A stretch of DNA of 64,000 nt from an uncultured Alteromonadaceae bacterium (lineage in GTDB: Bacteria > Pseudomonadota > Gammaproteobacteria > Enterobacterales > Alteromonadaceae): assembly GCA_947503265.1 (NCBI GenBank), contig CANNDC010000015.1, positions 1-64,000 on the forward strand. The letters are read 5' to 3'. Of this stretch, positions 1-9,191 are shown one piece after another. Positions within the stretch are counted from its first letter, which is position 1, and the number at the start of each line of letters is the position of its first letter. The notes beneath the pieces are model-generated. The model had not been told where the DNA came from, searched no databases, and worked only from the letters and a program-made list of their open reading frames with translations. The position numbers and the translations under genes are program-made.

Positions 1-85
1 TAATCGGGTAATCGGGTAATCGGGTAATCGGGTAATCGGGTAATCGGGTAATCGGGTAATCGGGTAATCGGGTAATCGGGTAATC
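1..85. repeat. Tandem octamer array (TAATCGGG)n
   Basis: Ten perfect copies of the 8-bp unit TAATCGGG run from base 1 to 80, followed by a partial TAATC. The array is cut by the window edge, so its true length is unknown. GGG recurs every 8 bases with 5-nt spacers, which in principle allows a G-quadruplex. It lies beyond the 3' end of the spondin-domain gene on the minus strand. The perfection of the copies suggests recent slippage expansion. Confidence 0.95.
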
Positions 86-96
86 AACATTAGAAT

Positions 97-153
97 AGAA
101 CAAAGCGCTTCCAATTCAAGAAGTAAGTAAACTTGAACCGGAGGCGCTGTTCT
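97..153. other. Long imperfect hairpin next to the octamer array
   Basis: The arms AGAAC..AGCGC (97-108) and GCGCT GTTCT (144-153) pair, and an inner stem TTCAAG/CTTGAA (115-120 with 132-137) closes an 11-nt loop. It lies 18 bases past the 3' end of the spondin-domain gene and could end its transcript, but no T-run follows on the minus strand, so it is not a canonical terminator. Confidence 0.5.
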
Positions 154-170
154 TTTAAGAGCTAAACAAA

Positions 171-1028
171 TTATCTTGTACGAGTGATAACTACCCTTGC
201 AGTTGGATTGTCAAATCTATCTCCTTCGCCCAATACGGATGTCGTCAAACCTTCCATACTTGGGTCTGCAGCGTTAACGTTTGTGACCACGCCACGATGA
301 ATATGTACTTTGTCAAAGGTATCATCACGAGCGGCATCAAACCCAGCTGCTGCACCACCACCACCTGCAGCTTGCGCAGCGGGGCCAGGCATAGTAGCAG
401 CTGTTTCGGTGTTGGCTTCTGTACCTGAATCCCATGCTGGCGCAGTGAAAGTCTTACTCTCACCGACAGCAAGGTTGCTGATATCTTTTCCAGAGAATCC
501 GGCGAAAGCATCATTGGTATCAACCAGCATAGTAGCTACCGTCAGTCTAAGGTCATCAATATCCAAAATCGGCACAATAAGTGTTCCTTCTTCTCGCGAC
601 ATACGCGGAGGAAGAATACCCGGACCTGAAACACTGTCTAAAAATTGAGTCGCAGCTTGTGCCTCAGAGAGAAACATGGAGTTGTCTCCCCCTTCTGCTA
701 ACTGCTCTACTCCTAATGAAGCTGTCTCTGCACCTACAAAACTGTAAAAGCCCGGTTCATGAGCGACGATAGCGACAGGCGACATAGGTTGACCGTAAGT
801 TAAATTAGTTACTTTAACTGTGTAGGCTGCGAATGTACCTGCAGGACCTTGATCTCCCTCCGGACCTTGAGGACCTTCAGGGCCCTGAGGACCAGCTGGA
901 CCTTGCTCCCCTTGTGGTCCAGCGGGACCTTGAGCACCAGGAGCTCCGTCTGCTCCGTCGTCACCGCAAGCGGCGAGCAGAGTAGTTGCCAATAAGGCAG
1001 CTGCTATTTTCGTATAAGCATATTTCAT
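171..1028 (-). CDS. Spondin-domain lipoprotein with collagen-like Gly-X-Y stretch
   Basis: 285 aa. The N-terminus is a lipoprotein signal (LLATTLLAAC, lipidated Cys21). Thirteen uninterrupted Gly-X-Y triplets follow at about residues 25-63, rich in GPQ, GPA and GPE. A spondin_N-like domain starts near YTVKVTNLTYGQPMSP and matches the next gene upstream (TNLT, VAH, VGETAS-like segments). A strong Shine-Dalgarno (AAGGGGGGAAG) precedes the ATG. It lies 14 bp downstream of the paralogous gene, so the two probably form an operon. The Gly-X-Y run resembles a trimeric collagen-like stalk presenting the domain on the outer membrane. The ligand is unknown; the domain assignment is from motif recall. 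Confidence 0.85.
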   Translation of the reverse strand: MKYAYTKIAAALLATTLLAACGDDGADGAPGAQGPAGPQGEQGPAGPQGPEGPQGPEGDQGPAGTFAAYTVKVTNLTYGQPMSPVAIVAHEPGFYSFVGAETASLGVEQLAEGGDNSMFLSEAQAATQFLDSVSGPGILPPRMSREEGTLIVPILDIDDLRLTVATMLVDTNDAFAGFSGKDISNLAVGESKTFTAPAWDSGTEANTETAATMPGPAAQAAGGGGAAAGFDAARDDTFDKVHIHRGVVTNVNAADPSMEGLTTSVLGEGDRFDNPTARVVITRTR

Positions 1029-1042
1029 TTGGACTTCCCCCC

Positions 1043-1885
1043 TTAAGGTGCTGGAACTACGATAGTGACTTTAGCAACAGGGTTTAACCATCTGTGGACA
1101 GTTGAATCTAAGTCACTTGCGCCGGCTGTCGCTGACGTGTCACCCAACGTATTGCGATGAATGTGAACTGGACCGTCAGTACCATCTACAACTTGCGTAG
1201 AATCAGCTAACGCAGTGCCGTCTTCAGCAAAACCAACTTGCACAGCCACGCCCGTGCCGCCAGTGCCCATAGAAGGAGCTATCGGAGGAGCGCCTGCACC
1301 TGCAACACCTGGTGCACCATAACCACCTAGCGGAGTTCCACCTTCGGCAGTAATGTCTGTGCGTGTACTGTTAAGTTCATCATTTAATTCGGTACCTGCA
1401 TCGTAAGCATTTAAATAATATTCATAAGTTCCAGCTTCGGTTGGGATGACAATGCTGTCTAATCCAACAAAGGCGTCGTTAGTTGGAATTAGCATTGAAG
1501 CGATGGACAATAAGGGTTTATCCATAGTGTCAAAGTCATATGATAAGGTAGTTGAAGGTGCTACTAGTCCGCCAAATCGATGCCAAGTGTTACTGCCGTT
1601 ATCCGTGTCTACTGGGCCTAAAACAGCTTCAAAGTTTTGACCGCTTGAAGCGGCATTTTGAGCGTCATCTATTACACCCGCCTCAGCCAACCATGCCAAA
1701 GCGGTTGAAGCTGTCTCACCCACTTCGAAGACATCCGCGTCAGCTGTGTGAGCAACAACTAGTCTTGGTGTAAAATAGTTATTGTGCGTTAGGTTAGTAA
1801 TAGAAATATTAATTGTTTCAGCTGAAGCTGCGCCGGTTAGACCCAAAGATAGTAACGCAGCAGAAGCGACCTTAGTTAGTTTCAT
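1043..1885 (-). CDS. Spondin-domain secreted protein
   Basis: 280 aa with a Sec signal peptide (MKLTKVASAALLSLGLTGAASA) and no lipobox. The mature part begins ETINISITNLTHNNYFTPRL, characteristic of bacterial spondin_N-domain proteins. It shares VAH, GETAS, the PTNDAF element, DAGTE and VHIHR with the following gene, so the two are paralogues from tandem duplication. It lacks the collagen-like insert of its neighbour. It is predicted to be periplasmic or secreted. Function is unknown; in eukaryotes this fold occurs in extracellular matrix proteins, which only suggests a cell-surface or biofilm role. Confidence 0.85.
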   Translation of the reverse strand: MKLTKVASAALLSLGLTGAASAETINISITNLTHNNYFTPRLVVAHTADADVFEVGETASTALAWLAEAGVIDDAQNAASSGQNFEAVLGPVDTDNGSNTWHRFGGLVAPSTTLSYDFDTMDKPLLSIASMLIPTNDAFVGLDSIVIPTEAGTYEYYLNAYDAGTELNDELNSTRTDITAEGGTPLGGYGAPGVAGAGAPPIAPSMGTGGTGVAVQVGFAEDGTALADSTQVVDGTDGPVHIHRNTLGDTSATAGASDLDSTVHRWLNPVAKVTIVVPAP

Positions 1886-2041
1886 GATTTGTTTTCCTCG
1901 TTTATTCGAAATAGGTTTCGTTTAGTTCGAGGCTAACTATAAATTTCAATTCTAACTAAAGTGTCACGACTCAATCACAATTCCATATTGATTTAGTCGC
2001 AAATCTATAAATATAAGTCTTCTTGGTAATCTGCATACTGA

Positions 2042-2677
2042 CTATAAATATAATTGAGACACATCCCTCAAATCACCTAATTTACCTTTGATGAAACAAT
2101 TAAACGCAATGGAATATCTTGGCTTATCGGACAAATTAGGTTCAACGAGATGATTCAATTCCGAAGGAAAAAGTAGCAACTCATTGGTCTTGGGCACTAA
2201 GACATTAACCGAGGTGTTATACAAATTTTGCTTATCGCCATCAGGATTAATGAGCAAGCGACGGTATGCCGTATGCCGATCAAAAATCATACGAGAAACC
2301 GGTGAGGGTAATTCTGCGTAATATAAGGAGCCTGAAATAATAGAGTTAGAGTGGGAGTGGCTATGCATACCAATGTTTGGGTGATTTATCAGCGACCACG
2401 ACTGAGTGACATACAAGGTCTGAGAAATCCCCATAACTTGAGTTGCATAAATATTTAATGCTTCTTGGACCGCTTCTTTAATGCTTTTGAGCTCTGGTTC
2501 CTCAAAAATATACAAATTCTCAGAAATTAAATTCTGTTGATTCGGGATCATTTTCAAATTCTTGATGAATTCTACTTGTTTGTTACTGATTGACTTAGAT
2601 AAGTCGGCTTTAAGATAGGGCGTGGCGAACAGCGGTTGTACATCTACATTTTCTACTGGCATGGTTAGTGAGTCCAT
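2042..2677 (-). CDS. Putative 2OG-Fe(II) oxygenase (TIGR02466-like)
   Basis: 211 aa, cytoplasmic, no signal peptide. The pattern fits the TIGR02466/2OG-FeII_Oxy_5 family: an N-terminal PLFATPYLKADL segment, a central NHPNIGMHSHSHSNSIISG stretch that supplies the His metal ligand region, and a distal NHLVEPNLSDKPRYSIAFN segment carrying the second His and the Arg expected to bind 2-oxoglutarate. Such enzymes hydroxylate unknown substrates and are frequent in marine bacteria and phages. An in-frame ATG six codons downstream (MPVENVDV) is an alternative start. The gene stands alone between AT-rich spacers. The catalytic assignment is by motif only. Confidence 0.75.
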   Translation of the reverse strand: MDSLTMPVENVDVQPLFATPYLKADLSKSISNKQVEFIKNLKMIPNQQNLISENLYIFEEPELKSIKEAVQEALNIYATQVMGISQTLYVTQSWSLINHPNIGMHSHSHSNSIISGSLYYAELPSPVSRMIFDRHTAYRRLLINPDGDKQNLYNTSVNVLVPKTNELLLFPSELNHLVEPNLSDKPRYSIAFNCFIKGKLGDLRDVSQLYL

Positions 2678-2804
2678 ATTATTGTTTTTTCAACAATATG
2701 TAACAACTAATCGTATTTTTCAACTTTGAAAGCCGCTTGGTAATAATTTCACTCGCTCTTGTTACATTAAATGCAACAAGAGCTCTATTTTCTTGGAGAT
2801 TAGT

Positions 2805-3317
2805 TTATTTTATTCGTCTATTTTGTCTTAACCAAAGCGCCGTTAGTGAAAAAAGTAGTAAAAAAGCTAAGTTAGGTTCGTTTACCAATACTTGCCCTCT
2901 TATTTCTCCTGGTGGTACTGCGGTAGTGTGAATATTGATATACCATAGACCGTTAAGTAAATCTGTTGCCTGTCCCGCAGTTAATATGGTATTGCCCATT
3001 GTAGGATTTGATGCAATATCAATAAGAACTTCAACTCCTGCGTTTGCCCCCGGCAGTGCAGGGCCATGAAAGTGAGCCGCGATTACTGTGCCCGATAAGC
3101 CCGACCAACTAATATCCCAAGAAAAATCATTAGTCGAATCATCAAACCACATCATTGCAAAGCCAGTTCCCAGACTTCCTGTTCCCGCACCTGCATTGGC
3201 TTGCGCACCATCAATAGTAGCAGTCAAAGGAATTATCGTGGCATTTACAGAAAACGTCATCATTAATGCCATTAGTGCAGTGTATAAAATAGCAACAATT
3301 TTTTTCTTTGTTTGCAT
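2805..3317 (-). CDS. CHRD-domain protein with PEP-CTERM-like tail
   Basis: 170 aa. A signal peptide (ends near SVNA) leads into a CHRD domain: IPLTATIDGAQANAGAGTG, then SGLSGTVIAAHFHGPALPG and the closing YINIHTTAVPPGEIRGQV. CHRD domains occur in chordin and in many secreted bacterial proteins of unknown role. The C-terminus (NEPNLAFLLLFSLTALWLRQNRR) has Glu-Pro, one hydrophobic helix and a basic end, the layout of a PEP-CTERM sorting signal, although the first Pro is replaced by Asn. Start supported by GGAG upstream. No exosortase gene is in the window, so the sorting idea is inference. Confidence 0.8.
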   Translation of the reverse strand: MQTKKKIVAILYTALMALMMTFSVNATIIPLTATIDGAQANAGAGTGSLGTGFAMMWFDDSTNDFSWDISWSGLSGTVIAAHFHGPALPGANAGVEVLIDIASNPTMGNTILTAGQATDLLNGLWYINIHTTAVPPGEIRGQVLVNEPNLAFLLLFSLTALWLRQNRRIK

Positions 3318-3631
3318 AATACTGGAACTCCAATAGTCATGTTATACATTCGGTTACTTATTTATGCATAACTTACGCCACAGGAATTTAATTTAGAAAT
3401 TTCAGTATCTTAGTTTTACCAATATAAAACCATATCTGAAAACTGTATATTTTTTCGACATTTAACATACATTTATCGGCTCAAATATCAATATTGTTTC
3501 TTAACAAAACTCGCGTAAAAGATTATATATCTATAAATTTCAGATACTTGAAGAAGACATTTTGCAGCAGGCAGTGTGAAATAAAAATGTAAAATTTATT
3601 GATTTAGCAGTAATTATATTTTTCCATATAC
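3318..3631. other. AT-rich spacer between S10 operon and CHRD gene
   Basis: 314 bp with no convincing ORF on either strand. It should hold the promoter of the CHRD gene, but no single -35/-10 pair stands out. This is where the spc operon (rplN onward) would normally follow rpsQ in gammaproteobacteria; no trace of rplN is visible. Confidence 0.6.
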
Positions 3632-3659
3632 AAAAAAAACGCTTATCTTGCGATAAGCG
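3632..3659 (-). terminator. Rho-independent terminator of the S10 operon
   Basis: On the minus strand a perfect 8-bp stem (CGCTTATC/GATAAGCG) with a 4-nt loop is followed by eight T residues, 34 bp after the rpsQ stop codon. It closes the operon where rplN would usually be read next. Confidence 0.9.
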
Positions 3660-3692
3660 CCTTTCTAATTTTTGATAAAGCTAACTGACTTC

Positions 3693-3950
3693 TTAAGCAG
3701 TTGCTTTTGTGACTACCTCAACCAACATCCAGTTTTTGGATTTAGACAAAGGACGGCATTCACGAATAGTGACTACGTCTCCTTCGTTGCACTGGTTAGT
3801 TTCGTCATGAGCGTGTAGCTTCGTAGTACGTTTGATGAACTTCCCATAAATTGGGTGCTTCACTTTACGCTCTACAGCAATTGTAATGGTTTTATCCATT
3901 TTATTGCTTACCACACGACCCTGTACTGTACGAATAGTTTGTTCAGTCAT
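3693..3950 (-). CDS. rpsQ: 30S ribosomal protein S17
   Basis: 85 aa, full length for bacterial S17. The sequence [31 protein letters not shown] is the conserved OB-fold core that binds 16S rRNA in the 5' domain. Last gene of the S10 operon; its ATG overlaps the rpmC stop by one base (TAATG), implying translational coupling. A strong terminator follows directly, so the transcript ends here and does not run on into rplN. Confidence 0.98.
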   Translation of the reverse strand: MTEQTIRTVQGRVVSNKMDKTITIAVERKVKHPIYGKFIKRTTKLHAHDETNQCNEGDVVTIRECRPLSKSKNWMLVEVVTKATA

Positions 3951-4141
3951 TAGCTTTTAGCCTTTTCAGTCAGAATGGTTTTAACACGCGCAATGTTACG
4001 ACGCACTTTACGTAGCTGGTCAGTTTTTTCTAACTGGCCAGTGCTGTGCTGCATACGCAAATTGAATTGCTCACGAAGAAGGTTTAACAATTCTTCGTTC
4101 AATTCTTCAGCGTTTTTCTCTCTCAGTTCAGTATTATTCAT
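3950..4141 (-). CDS. rpmC: 50S ribosomal protein L29
   Basis: 63 aa, the usual length. It has the two-helix L29 pattern: [33 protein letters not shown], then [15 protein letters not shown]29 sits near the peptide exit tunnel and contributes to the docking site for signal recognition particle and trigger factor. It overlaps rplP upstream and rpsQ downstream by one base each, so the three genes are tightly coupled in translation. Confidence 0.98.
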   Translation of the reverse strand: MNNTELREKNAEELNEELLNLLREQFNLRMQHSTGQLEKTDQLRKVRRNIARVKTILTEKAKS

Positions 4142-4554
4142 TACATCACCGTCCGAGTAACAAAGGTTGTTTTAAATGGCAATTTAGATGCTGCCAATTC
4201 AAACGCTTCGCGAGCTAATGATTCTGGAACGCCGTCCATTTCATAAAGTACACGACCTGGTTGAATTTGGCATACCCAGTACTCAACGTTACCTTTACCT
4301 TTACCTTGACGCACTTCTAGAGGCTTCTCAGTAATTGGCTTGTCAGGGAAAACTCGAATCCAAATTTTACCTTGACGTTTAACGTGACGAGTCATTGCAC
4401 GACGAGCTGCTTCGATTTGACGAGCAGTCATACGACCACGGCCAATCGATTTCAGTCCATAAGTACCGAAGCTAACTTTGCTTCCCGCTTCTGCCAAGCC
4501 ACGGTTGCGGCCTTTGTGCATTTTGCGGAATTTCATACGTTTAGGTTGTAACAT
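4141..4554 (-). CDS. rplP: 50S ribosomal protein L16
   Basis: 137 aa, full length. Starts [19 protein letters not shown], the invariant N-terminus of L16, and contains [24 protein letters not shown] and [14 protein letters not shown]16 helps form the tRNA A-site and is needed for late 50S assembly. It starts two bases after the rpsC stop codon. The conserved Arg that is hydroxylated by YcfD/RoxA in E. coli lies in the segment around [11 protein letters not shown]; the enzyme itself is not in this window. Confidence 0.98.
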   Translation of the reverse strand: MLQPKRMKFRKMHKGRNRGLAEAGSKVSFGTYGLKSIGRGRMTARQIEAARRAMTRHVKRQGKIWIRVFPDKPITEKPLEVRQGKGKGNVEYWVCQIQPGRVLYEMDGVPESLAREAFELAASKLPFKTTFVTRTVM

Positions 4555-4556
4555 AA

Positions 4557-5258
4557 TTAGCCCTCACGCTTAGCAGAACGGCCTTTCTTCTTAGGTGCTG
4601 GAGCAGGTTGCTCTTGAGTAAGAGGTAATCCACCTAATACTTCACCTTTGAAGATCCAAACTTTAACGCCGATGATGCCGTATTGAGTCAAAGCTTCAGA
4701 CGTTGCGTAGTCGATATCGGCACGGAAAGTGTGTAGTGGTACACGACCTTCACGATACCATTCTGAACGTGCAATTTCTGCTCCGCCCAAACGACCGCTT
4801 ACTTCTACTTTGATACCCTTAGCACCTAGACGCATTGCATTTTGAACAGCACGTTTCATAGCACGGCGGAACATAACACGACGTTCCAATTGGCTAGAGA
4901 TGCTGTCAGCAACAAGCTGGCCATCTAGTTCAGGTTTGCGCACTTCTGCAATATTAATCTGCGCTGGCACACCGGCAAGCTTAGATATATATTTGCGAAG
5001 TTTCTCTACATCTTCACCTTTTTTACCGATTACAACACCAGGGCGAGCAGTGTGAATAGTCACACGAATACTTTTCGCTGGGCGTTCGATAACGATTTTA
5101 GAAAGAGATGCGCTCTTTAATTCTTTAGTCAGGTATTTACGTACCTGATGATCATTAAACAGGTTGTCTGCATATTCCGCTGTGTTAGCGAACCAAGTAG
5201 ACGTCCATGGTTTGCTGATACCCAGGCGTATGCCCGTAGGATGTACCTTCTGTCCCAT
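4557..5258 (-). CDS. rpsC: 30S ribosomal protein S3
   Basis: 233 aa, full length. It starts [14 protein letters not shown] and contains the KH-domain motif [14 protein letters not shown] and the C-terminal [25 protein letters not shown]3 lies at the mRNA entry channel and contributes to the ribosomal helicase activity. The C-terminal tail ([17 protein letters not shown]) is basic and variable, as usual in this group. It follows rplV in the standard order. Confidence 0.98.
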   Translation of the reverse strand: MGQKVHPTGIRLGISKPWTSTWFANTAEYADNLFNDHQVRKYLTKELKSASLSKIVIERPAKSIRVTIHTARPGVVIGKKGEDVEKLRKYISKLAGVPAQINIAEVRKPELDGQLVADSISSQLERRVMFRRAMKRAVQNAMRLGAKGIKVEVSGRLGGAEIARSEWYREGRVPLHTFRADIDYATSEALTQYGIIGVKVWIFKGEVLGGLPLTQEQPAPAPKKKGRSAKREG

Positions 5259-5268
5259 TTTTTATCTC

Positions 5269-5598
5269 CTAATCCGCTACAACAACAGTGATATGACTGC
5301 TGCGTTTAAAGATACGATCAGCACGGCCTTTGGCTCGAGTCTTGATACGCTTCATAGTTGGACCTTCATCAACGAAGATTTTTGCGACAGTCAACTCATC
5401 GATGTCTGCGCCTTCGTTATGTTCAGCGTTCGCAATCGCTGACTCTAGTACTTTCTTCACTAGAGCGGCACTTTTCTTCGGGCTGTAAGCCAGAACTTCA
5501 AGTGCTTTTTCAACGTGTAAACCGCGAATTTGATCTGCAACCAGACGCGCTTTCTGAGCCGAAGAACGAGCAAAACGATGTTTAGCTAAAGCTTCCAT
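5269..5598 (-). CDS. rplV: 50S ribosomal protein L22
   Basis: 109 aa, full length. [26 protein letters not shown] and the C-terminal [26 protein letters not shown] hairpin are typical; the extended hairpin lines the peptide exit tunnel next to L4. Mutations in this loop confer macrolide resistance in other bacteria, but nothing unusual is seen here. It lies between rpsS and rpsC in the standard order. Confidence 0.98.
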   Translation of the reverse strand: MEALAKHRFARSSAQKARLVADQIRGLHVEKALEVLAYSPKKSAALVKKVLESAIANAEHNEGADIDELTVAKIFVDEGPTMKRIKTRAKGRADRIFKRSSHITVVVAD

Positions 5599-5609
5599 AA
5601 TTTTTCCTC

Positions 5610-5885
5610 TTATCTCTTCGCTTTCTTATCCGCGACATGACCGCGGTAAGTACGCGTTGGAGCAAATTCGCCCAACTTATGGCCAACCATTTCGTCAGAG
5701 ACGAAAACAGGTACGTGCTGGCGACCGTTATGGACCGCAATGGTCAACCCAATCATATCTGGGATGATCATGGAGCGACGTGACCAAGTTTTAATTGGTC
5801 TCTTTTCGCCCTTTTCCACTGCAGCCTCTACCTTCTTCAGCAAGTGTAGGTCAATGAATGGACCCTTCTTGAGAGAACGTGGCAT
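5610..5885 (-). CDS. rpsS: 30S ribosomal protein S19
   Basis: 91 aa, full length. It starts [20 protein letters not shown] and contains the conserved [22 protein letters not shown] and [17 protein letters not shown]19 lies in the 30S head and contacts S13 and the A-site finger bridge. It follows rplB after 15 bases. No anomaly is seen. Confidence 0.98.
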   Translation of the reverse strand: MPRSLKKGPFIDLHLLKKVEAAVEKGEKRPIKTWSRRSMIIPDMIGLTIAVHNGRQHVPVFVSDEMVGHKLGEFAPTRTYRGHVADKKAKR

Positions 5886-5900
5886 GGTGAATCCTCGCTG

Positions 5901-6725
5901 TTACTTGTTACGACGACGTACGATAAGCTTATCGGTACGCTTGTTACTTCGGGTTTTCTTACCCTTAGTCGGGACACCCCAAGGTGTTACTGGATGACGG
6001 CCACCAGAGGTACGACCTTCACCACCACCATGTGGGTGATCTACTGGGTTCATGGCTACACCACGAACTGTTGGGCGGATACCGCGCCAACGTGTTGCAC
6101 CAGCCTTACCTAGTGAACGAAGCATATGTTCAGCATTACCTACTTCACCAATAGTGGCGCGGCAGTCAGCTAAAACTCTGCGAACTTCACCAGAACGCAA
6201 GCGAAGTGTTACATAACCTTCGGCACGCGCTAAGATTTGTGCATAAGCACCAGCAGAGCGAGCAATTTGAGCACCTTTACCTGGCTTCATCTCAATAGCG
6301 TGTACAGTTGTACCTACTGGGATGTTGCGCATTGGCATGGCATTGCCTGCTTTGATTGGTGCATCAGAACCCGATTGAATCGCGTCACCTGATTTTGCAC
6401 CTTTTGGCGCTAATATATAACGACGCTCACCGTCTGCATAAAGCACAAGTGCGATATTAGAAGAACGGTTTGGATCGTATTCCAAACGTTCAATTTTGGC
6501 TGGAATGCCATCTTTGTTACGTTTGAAGTCAATTAAACGATAGTGTTGCTTGTGACCACCACCAATGTGACGCACAGTAATGCGACCATTGTTGTTACGA
6601 CCACCAGACTTGCTGTTTTTCTCAAGTAGTGGTGCGTAAGGTGCGCCTTTATGTAGATCAGGATTAACAACCTGAACTACGTGACGACGACCTGCAGAAG
6701 TCGGCTTAGCTTTTAATAATGGCAT
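5901..6725 (-). CDS. rplB: 50S ribosomal protein L2
   Basis: 274 aa, full length. [20 protein letters not shown] begins the protein; the C-terminal [20 protein letters not shown] carries the conserved His region near the peptidyl transferase centre. L2 is a primary 23S rRNA binding protein required for subunit association. It lies between rplW and rpsS in the standard order, with a 14-base gap to rplW. Confidence 0.98.
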   Translation of the reverse strand: MPLLKAKPTSAGRRHVVQVVNPDLHKGAPYAPLLEKNSKSGGRNNNGRITVRHIGGGHKQHYRLIDFKRNKDGIPAKIERLEYDPNRSSNIALVLYADGERRYILAPKGAKSGDAIQSGSDAPIKAGNAMPMRNIPVGTTVHAIEMKPGKGAQIARSAGAYAQILARAEGYVTLRLRSGEVRRVLADCRATIGEVGNAEHMLRSLGKAGATRWRGIRPTVRGVAMNPVDHPHGGGEGRTSGGRHPVTPWGVPTKGKKTRSNKRTDKLIVRRRNK

Positions 6726-6739
6726 ATCTAATCCCCTTC

Positions 6740-7042
6740 TTAAGCTTCGCCACCGACGAAGTCGATGTCTTGACCTTCTTTAAGCACTACATATGCTTTT
6801 TTCCAGTCGCTACGCTTACCAAAAGACTGTCCATGACGCTTAGTTTTACCTTTCACGTTAAGGGTACGAACTGAGCTAACTTCTACTTCGAAAAGTTTCT
6901 CAACAGCTGCTTTAATTTCAGCTTTGTTCGCGTCTTTTAGCACTTTAAATACAACTGCATTGTTGCCTTCGGCAGCCATAGTTGATTTTTCTGATACATG
7001 TGGCGCTAATAGCACCTTCAGCAAACGCTCTTCAGAGATCAT
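6740..7042 (-). CDS. rplW: 50S ribosomal protein L23
   Basis: 100 aa, full length. [20 protein letters not shown] and the C-terminal [27 protein letters not shown] match the L23 fold, which forms the main trigger factor docking site at the exit tunnel. Its start overlaps the end of rplD by 4 bp (ATGA), indicating coupling to L4 synthesis. Confidence 0.98.
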   Translation of the reverse strand: MISEERLLKVLLAPHVSEKSTMAAEGNNAVVFKVLKDANKAEIKAAVEKLFEVEVSSVRTLNVKGKTKRHGQSFGKRSDWKKAYVVLKEGQDIDFVGGEA

Positions 7043-7644
7043 GCTAATGCCTCCTCTAGCTGTTTAACTGCATCGGCAGTGATTAACACTTTTTCGAATG
7101 CAATTAAGCTTACTGGGTCAATACCTTCAACATCGCGAACGTCAACTTTGTACAAGTTACGAGCAGCTAAGAACAAGTTCTCTTCTACTTCATTTGTCAC
7201 GATTAGCACGTCGTTAAGTTCATATTCGTTCAACTTAGCAACTAATGCTTTTGTTTTAGGACCATCAACACCGAATTTCTCTACCACAATCAAGCGATCT
7301 TGACGTACCAATTCAGAAAGGATGCTTTTCAGCGCTCCACGGTACATCTTTTTATTCACTTTTTGACTGTGATCTTGTGGCTTAGCAGCAAACGCACGAC
7401 CACCACCAACCCAGATTGGGCTGCGGATAGTACCAGCACGAGCGCGGCCTGTACCTTTTTGACGCCATGGCTTCTTGCCACCGCCTCTAACTTCAGAGCG
7501 TGTTTTTTGTGCTTTAGAACCCTGACGAGCTCCTGCACCGAAAGCAACTACTACTTGGTGTACTAGCGCTTCGTTAAAATCACGTCCAAAGGTCGCATCG
7601 GAGACTTCAAGAGCGCTTTTCGCGTCTTTCAATACTAATTCCAT
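7039..7644 (-). CDS. rplD: 50S ribosomal protein L4, operon autoregulator
   Basis: 201 aa from the ATG at 7644, chosen over an in-frame GTG one codon earlier because GAGGAG sits seven bases upstream of this ATG. The conserved [19 protein letters not shown] loop reaches into the exit tunnel. In E. coli free L4 represses its own operon by causing transcription termination in the S10 leader and blocking translation of S10; the leader found here upstream of rpsJ has the matching hairpin and U-run, so the same feedback is likely. Confidence 0.97.
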   Translation of the reverse strand: MELVLKDAKSALEVSDATFGRDFNEALVHQVVVAFGAGARQGSKAQKTRSEVRGGGKKPWRQKGTGRARAGTIRSPIWVGGGRAFAAKPQDHSQKVNKKMYRGALKSILSELVRQDRLIVVEKFGVDGPKTKALVAKLNEYELNDVLIVTNEVEENLFLAARNLYKVDVRDVEGIDPVSLIAFEKVLITADAVKQLEEALA

Positions 7645-7662
7645 CACTTCACTCCTCAGACG

Positions 7663-8301
7663 TTACGCTTTAACTGCAGGACGAACGATAACATCGCTGC
7701 CTGTAGCGCCAGGTACTGCACCTTTGATTAGAAGAAGGTTATTCTCTGCATCAACACGAACTAGCTCTAAAGACTGGGTAGTCACGGCTTTGTTGCCCAT
7801 TTGACCTGCCATTTTTTTGCCTTTAAATACTTTACCAGGTGATTGGTTTTGGCCAATTGAACCTGGAGCACGGTGAGACAAAGAGTTACCGTGTGTGTTA
7901 CGTTGGTGTTTGAAGTTCCAACGTTTAATAGCACCAGCAAAACCTTTACCTTTTGAAGTTCCTGCAACATCAACCTTGGTGTTTTCAGTAAAGATTTCGA
8001 CAGTAATTTCACCGCCTACTTCAATACCTTCACCTTCGTTGTTGTCTAAACGAAACTCCCATAAACCACGGCCTGCTTCCACGCCCGCTTTAGCAAAATG
8101 ACCTGCTTCAGCTTTGTTGACGCGGCTAGCTTTTTTATCGCCAGCGGTTACTTGTAGCGCGCGATACCCATCAGTTTCCTCAGTACGTAACTGAGTTACA
8201 CGGTTTGGGGTCGCTTCTATAACAGTCACAGGGATAGAAACGCCATCTTCAGTGAAGATGCGAGTCATACCTACTTTACGACCGATAAGACCTATCGCCA
8301 T
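7663..8301 (-). CDS. rplC: 50S ribosomal protein L3
   Basis: 212 aa, full length. [20 protein letters not shown] is the invariant start; [20 protein letters not shown] and [23 protein letters not shown] follow. L3 is an early 23S rRNA binding protein whose loop reaches the peptidyl transferase centre. The Gln in the GQNQSPG region is the methylation site of PrmB in E. coli. It is the second gene of the operon, 18 bases after rpsJ. Confidence 0.98.
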   Translation of the reverse strand: MAIGLIGRKVGMTRIFTEDGVSIPVTVIEATPNRVTQLRTEETDGYRALQVTAGDKKASRVNKAEAGHFAKAGVEAGRGLWEFRLDNNEGEGIEVGGEITVEIFTENTKVDVAGTSKGKGFAGAIKRWNFKHQRNTHGNSLSHRAPGSIGQNQSPGKVFKGKKMAGQMGNKAVTTQSLELVRVDAENNLLLIKGAVPGATGSDVIVRPAVKA

Positions 8302-8319
8302 TGTTAAAACCCTCTCTTG

Positions 8320-8810
<491 letters not shown>

Positions 8811-8816
8811 GCGCGA

Positions 8817-8844
8817 ATTATACATGTGTGAGGGATTTAAGCAA
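8817..8844 (-). promoter_or_regulatory. Promoter of the S10 operon
   Basis: On the minus strand TTGCTT (-35) and a perfect TATAAT (-10) are separated by 16 bp. A GC-rich discriminator (TCGCGCCC) follows the -10, typical of stringently controlled ribosomal promoters. The expected transcription start near 8810 gives the leader described above. Confidence 0.85.
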
Positions 8845-8868
8845 CTAGAAATCAACAATTAATAGATA

Positions 8869-8894
8869 AAAATCCCCCTAAAAAGGAGGATTTT
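8869..8894. terminator. Bidirectional terminator-like hairpin
   Basis: AAAATCCCCCT and AGGAGGATTTT pair with one mismatch around a 4-nt A loop. A T-run follows on both strands. It lies just upstream of the S10 promoter and would stop transcripts arriving from the minus-strand side, insulating the ribosomal operon. Confidence 0.75.
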
Positions 8895-8916
8895 CAATCT
8901 AAGCTCGTTGCAATAC

Positions 8917-9135
8917 TTAGTTAGTAGTATTTGACTCGTCGTCTTGTTGTTTAGATTTAGGCTTTGCAAATAGTCTTTGCAGTGTATCTTGGTCTGGAAT
9001 ACCGCTCTGTGTAATCTTTCTGGACTTCTGGTAGTTCAGTAGAGCCTTTGTAAATCTTCGGTGTAATTTCCTTCGATAAAGGATATTGAAAGCTAACCGA
9101 TTGCGACTGACGGCAATGGTCCCTGACTTCTGCAC
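8917..9135 (-). CDS. Doubtful small ORF, 72 aa
   Basis: 72 aa, very basic N-terminal half (RNRLAFNILYRRKLHRRFTKALL) and a polar, acidic tail (SKQQDDESNTTN). No domain is recognised. A second ORF in another frame covers the same stretch (8957-9181), so real coding sequence is not established. It ends before the hairpin at 8869-8894, which would serve as its terminator. It could equally be decayed sequence left by a rearrangement beside the S10 operon. Confidence 0.25.
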   Translation of the reverse strand: MQKSGTIAVSRNRLAFNILYRRKLHRRFTKALLNYQKSRKITQSGIPDQDTLQRLFAKPKSKQQDDESNTTN

Positions 9136-9149
9136 TGTGAATTCGCATT

Positions 9150-9191
9150 GCGAACTTTAAATTGCAAACTTTAAATTGCAAACTTTTTATT
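9150..9191. repeat. Three tandem 14-bp units
   Basis: Three consecutive copies of a 14-bp unit, GCRAACTTTAAATT: the first differs at one position, the second is exact and the third has an altered AT core. It lies inside the low-coding stretch between the S10 promoter region and the GspE-like gene. Confidence 0.8.

Noticed and set aside
97..153. Integron attC site
   Set aside because: The arms lack the GTTRRRY/RYYYAAC core pair, and no integrase gene is near.
7356..8012. Alternative-frame ORFs inside the ribosomal protein genes
   Set aside because: They overlap rplD and rplC completely; composition fits shadow frames of highly expressed genes.
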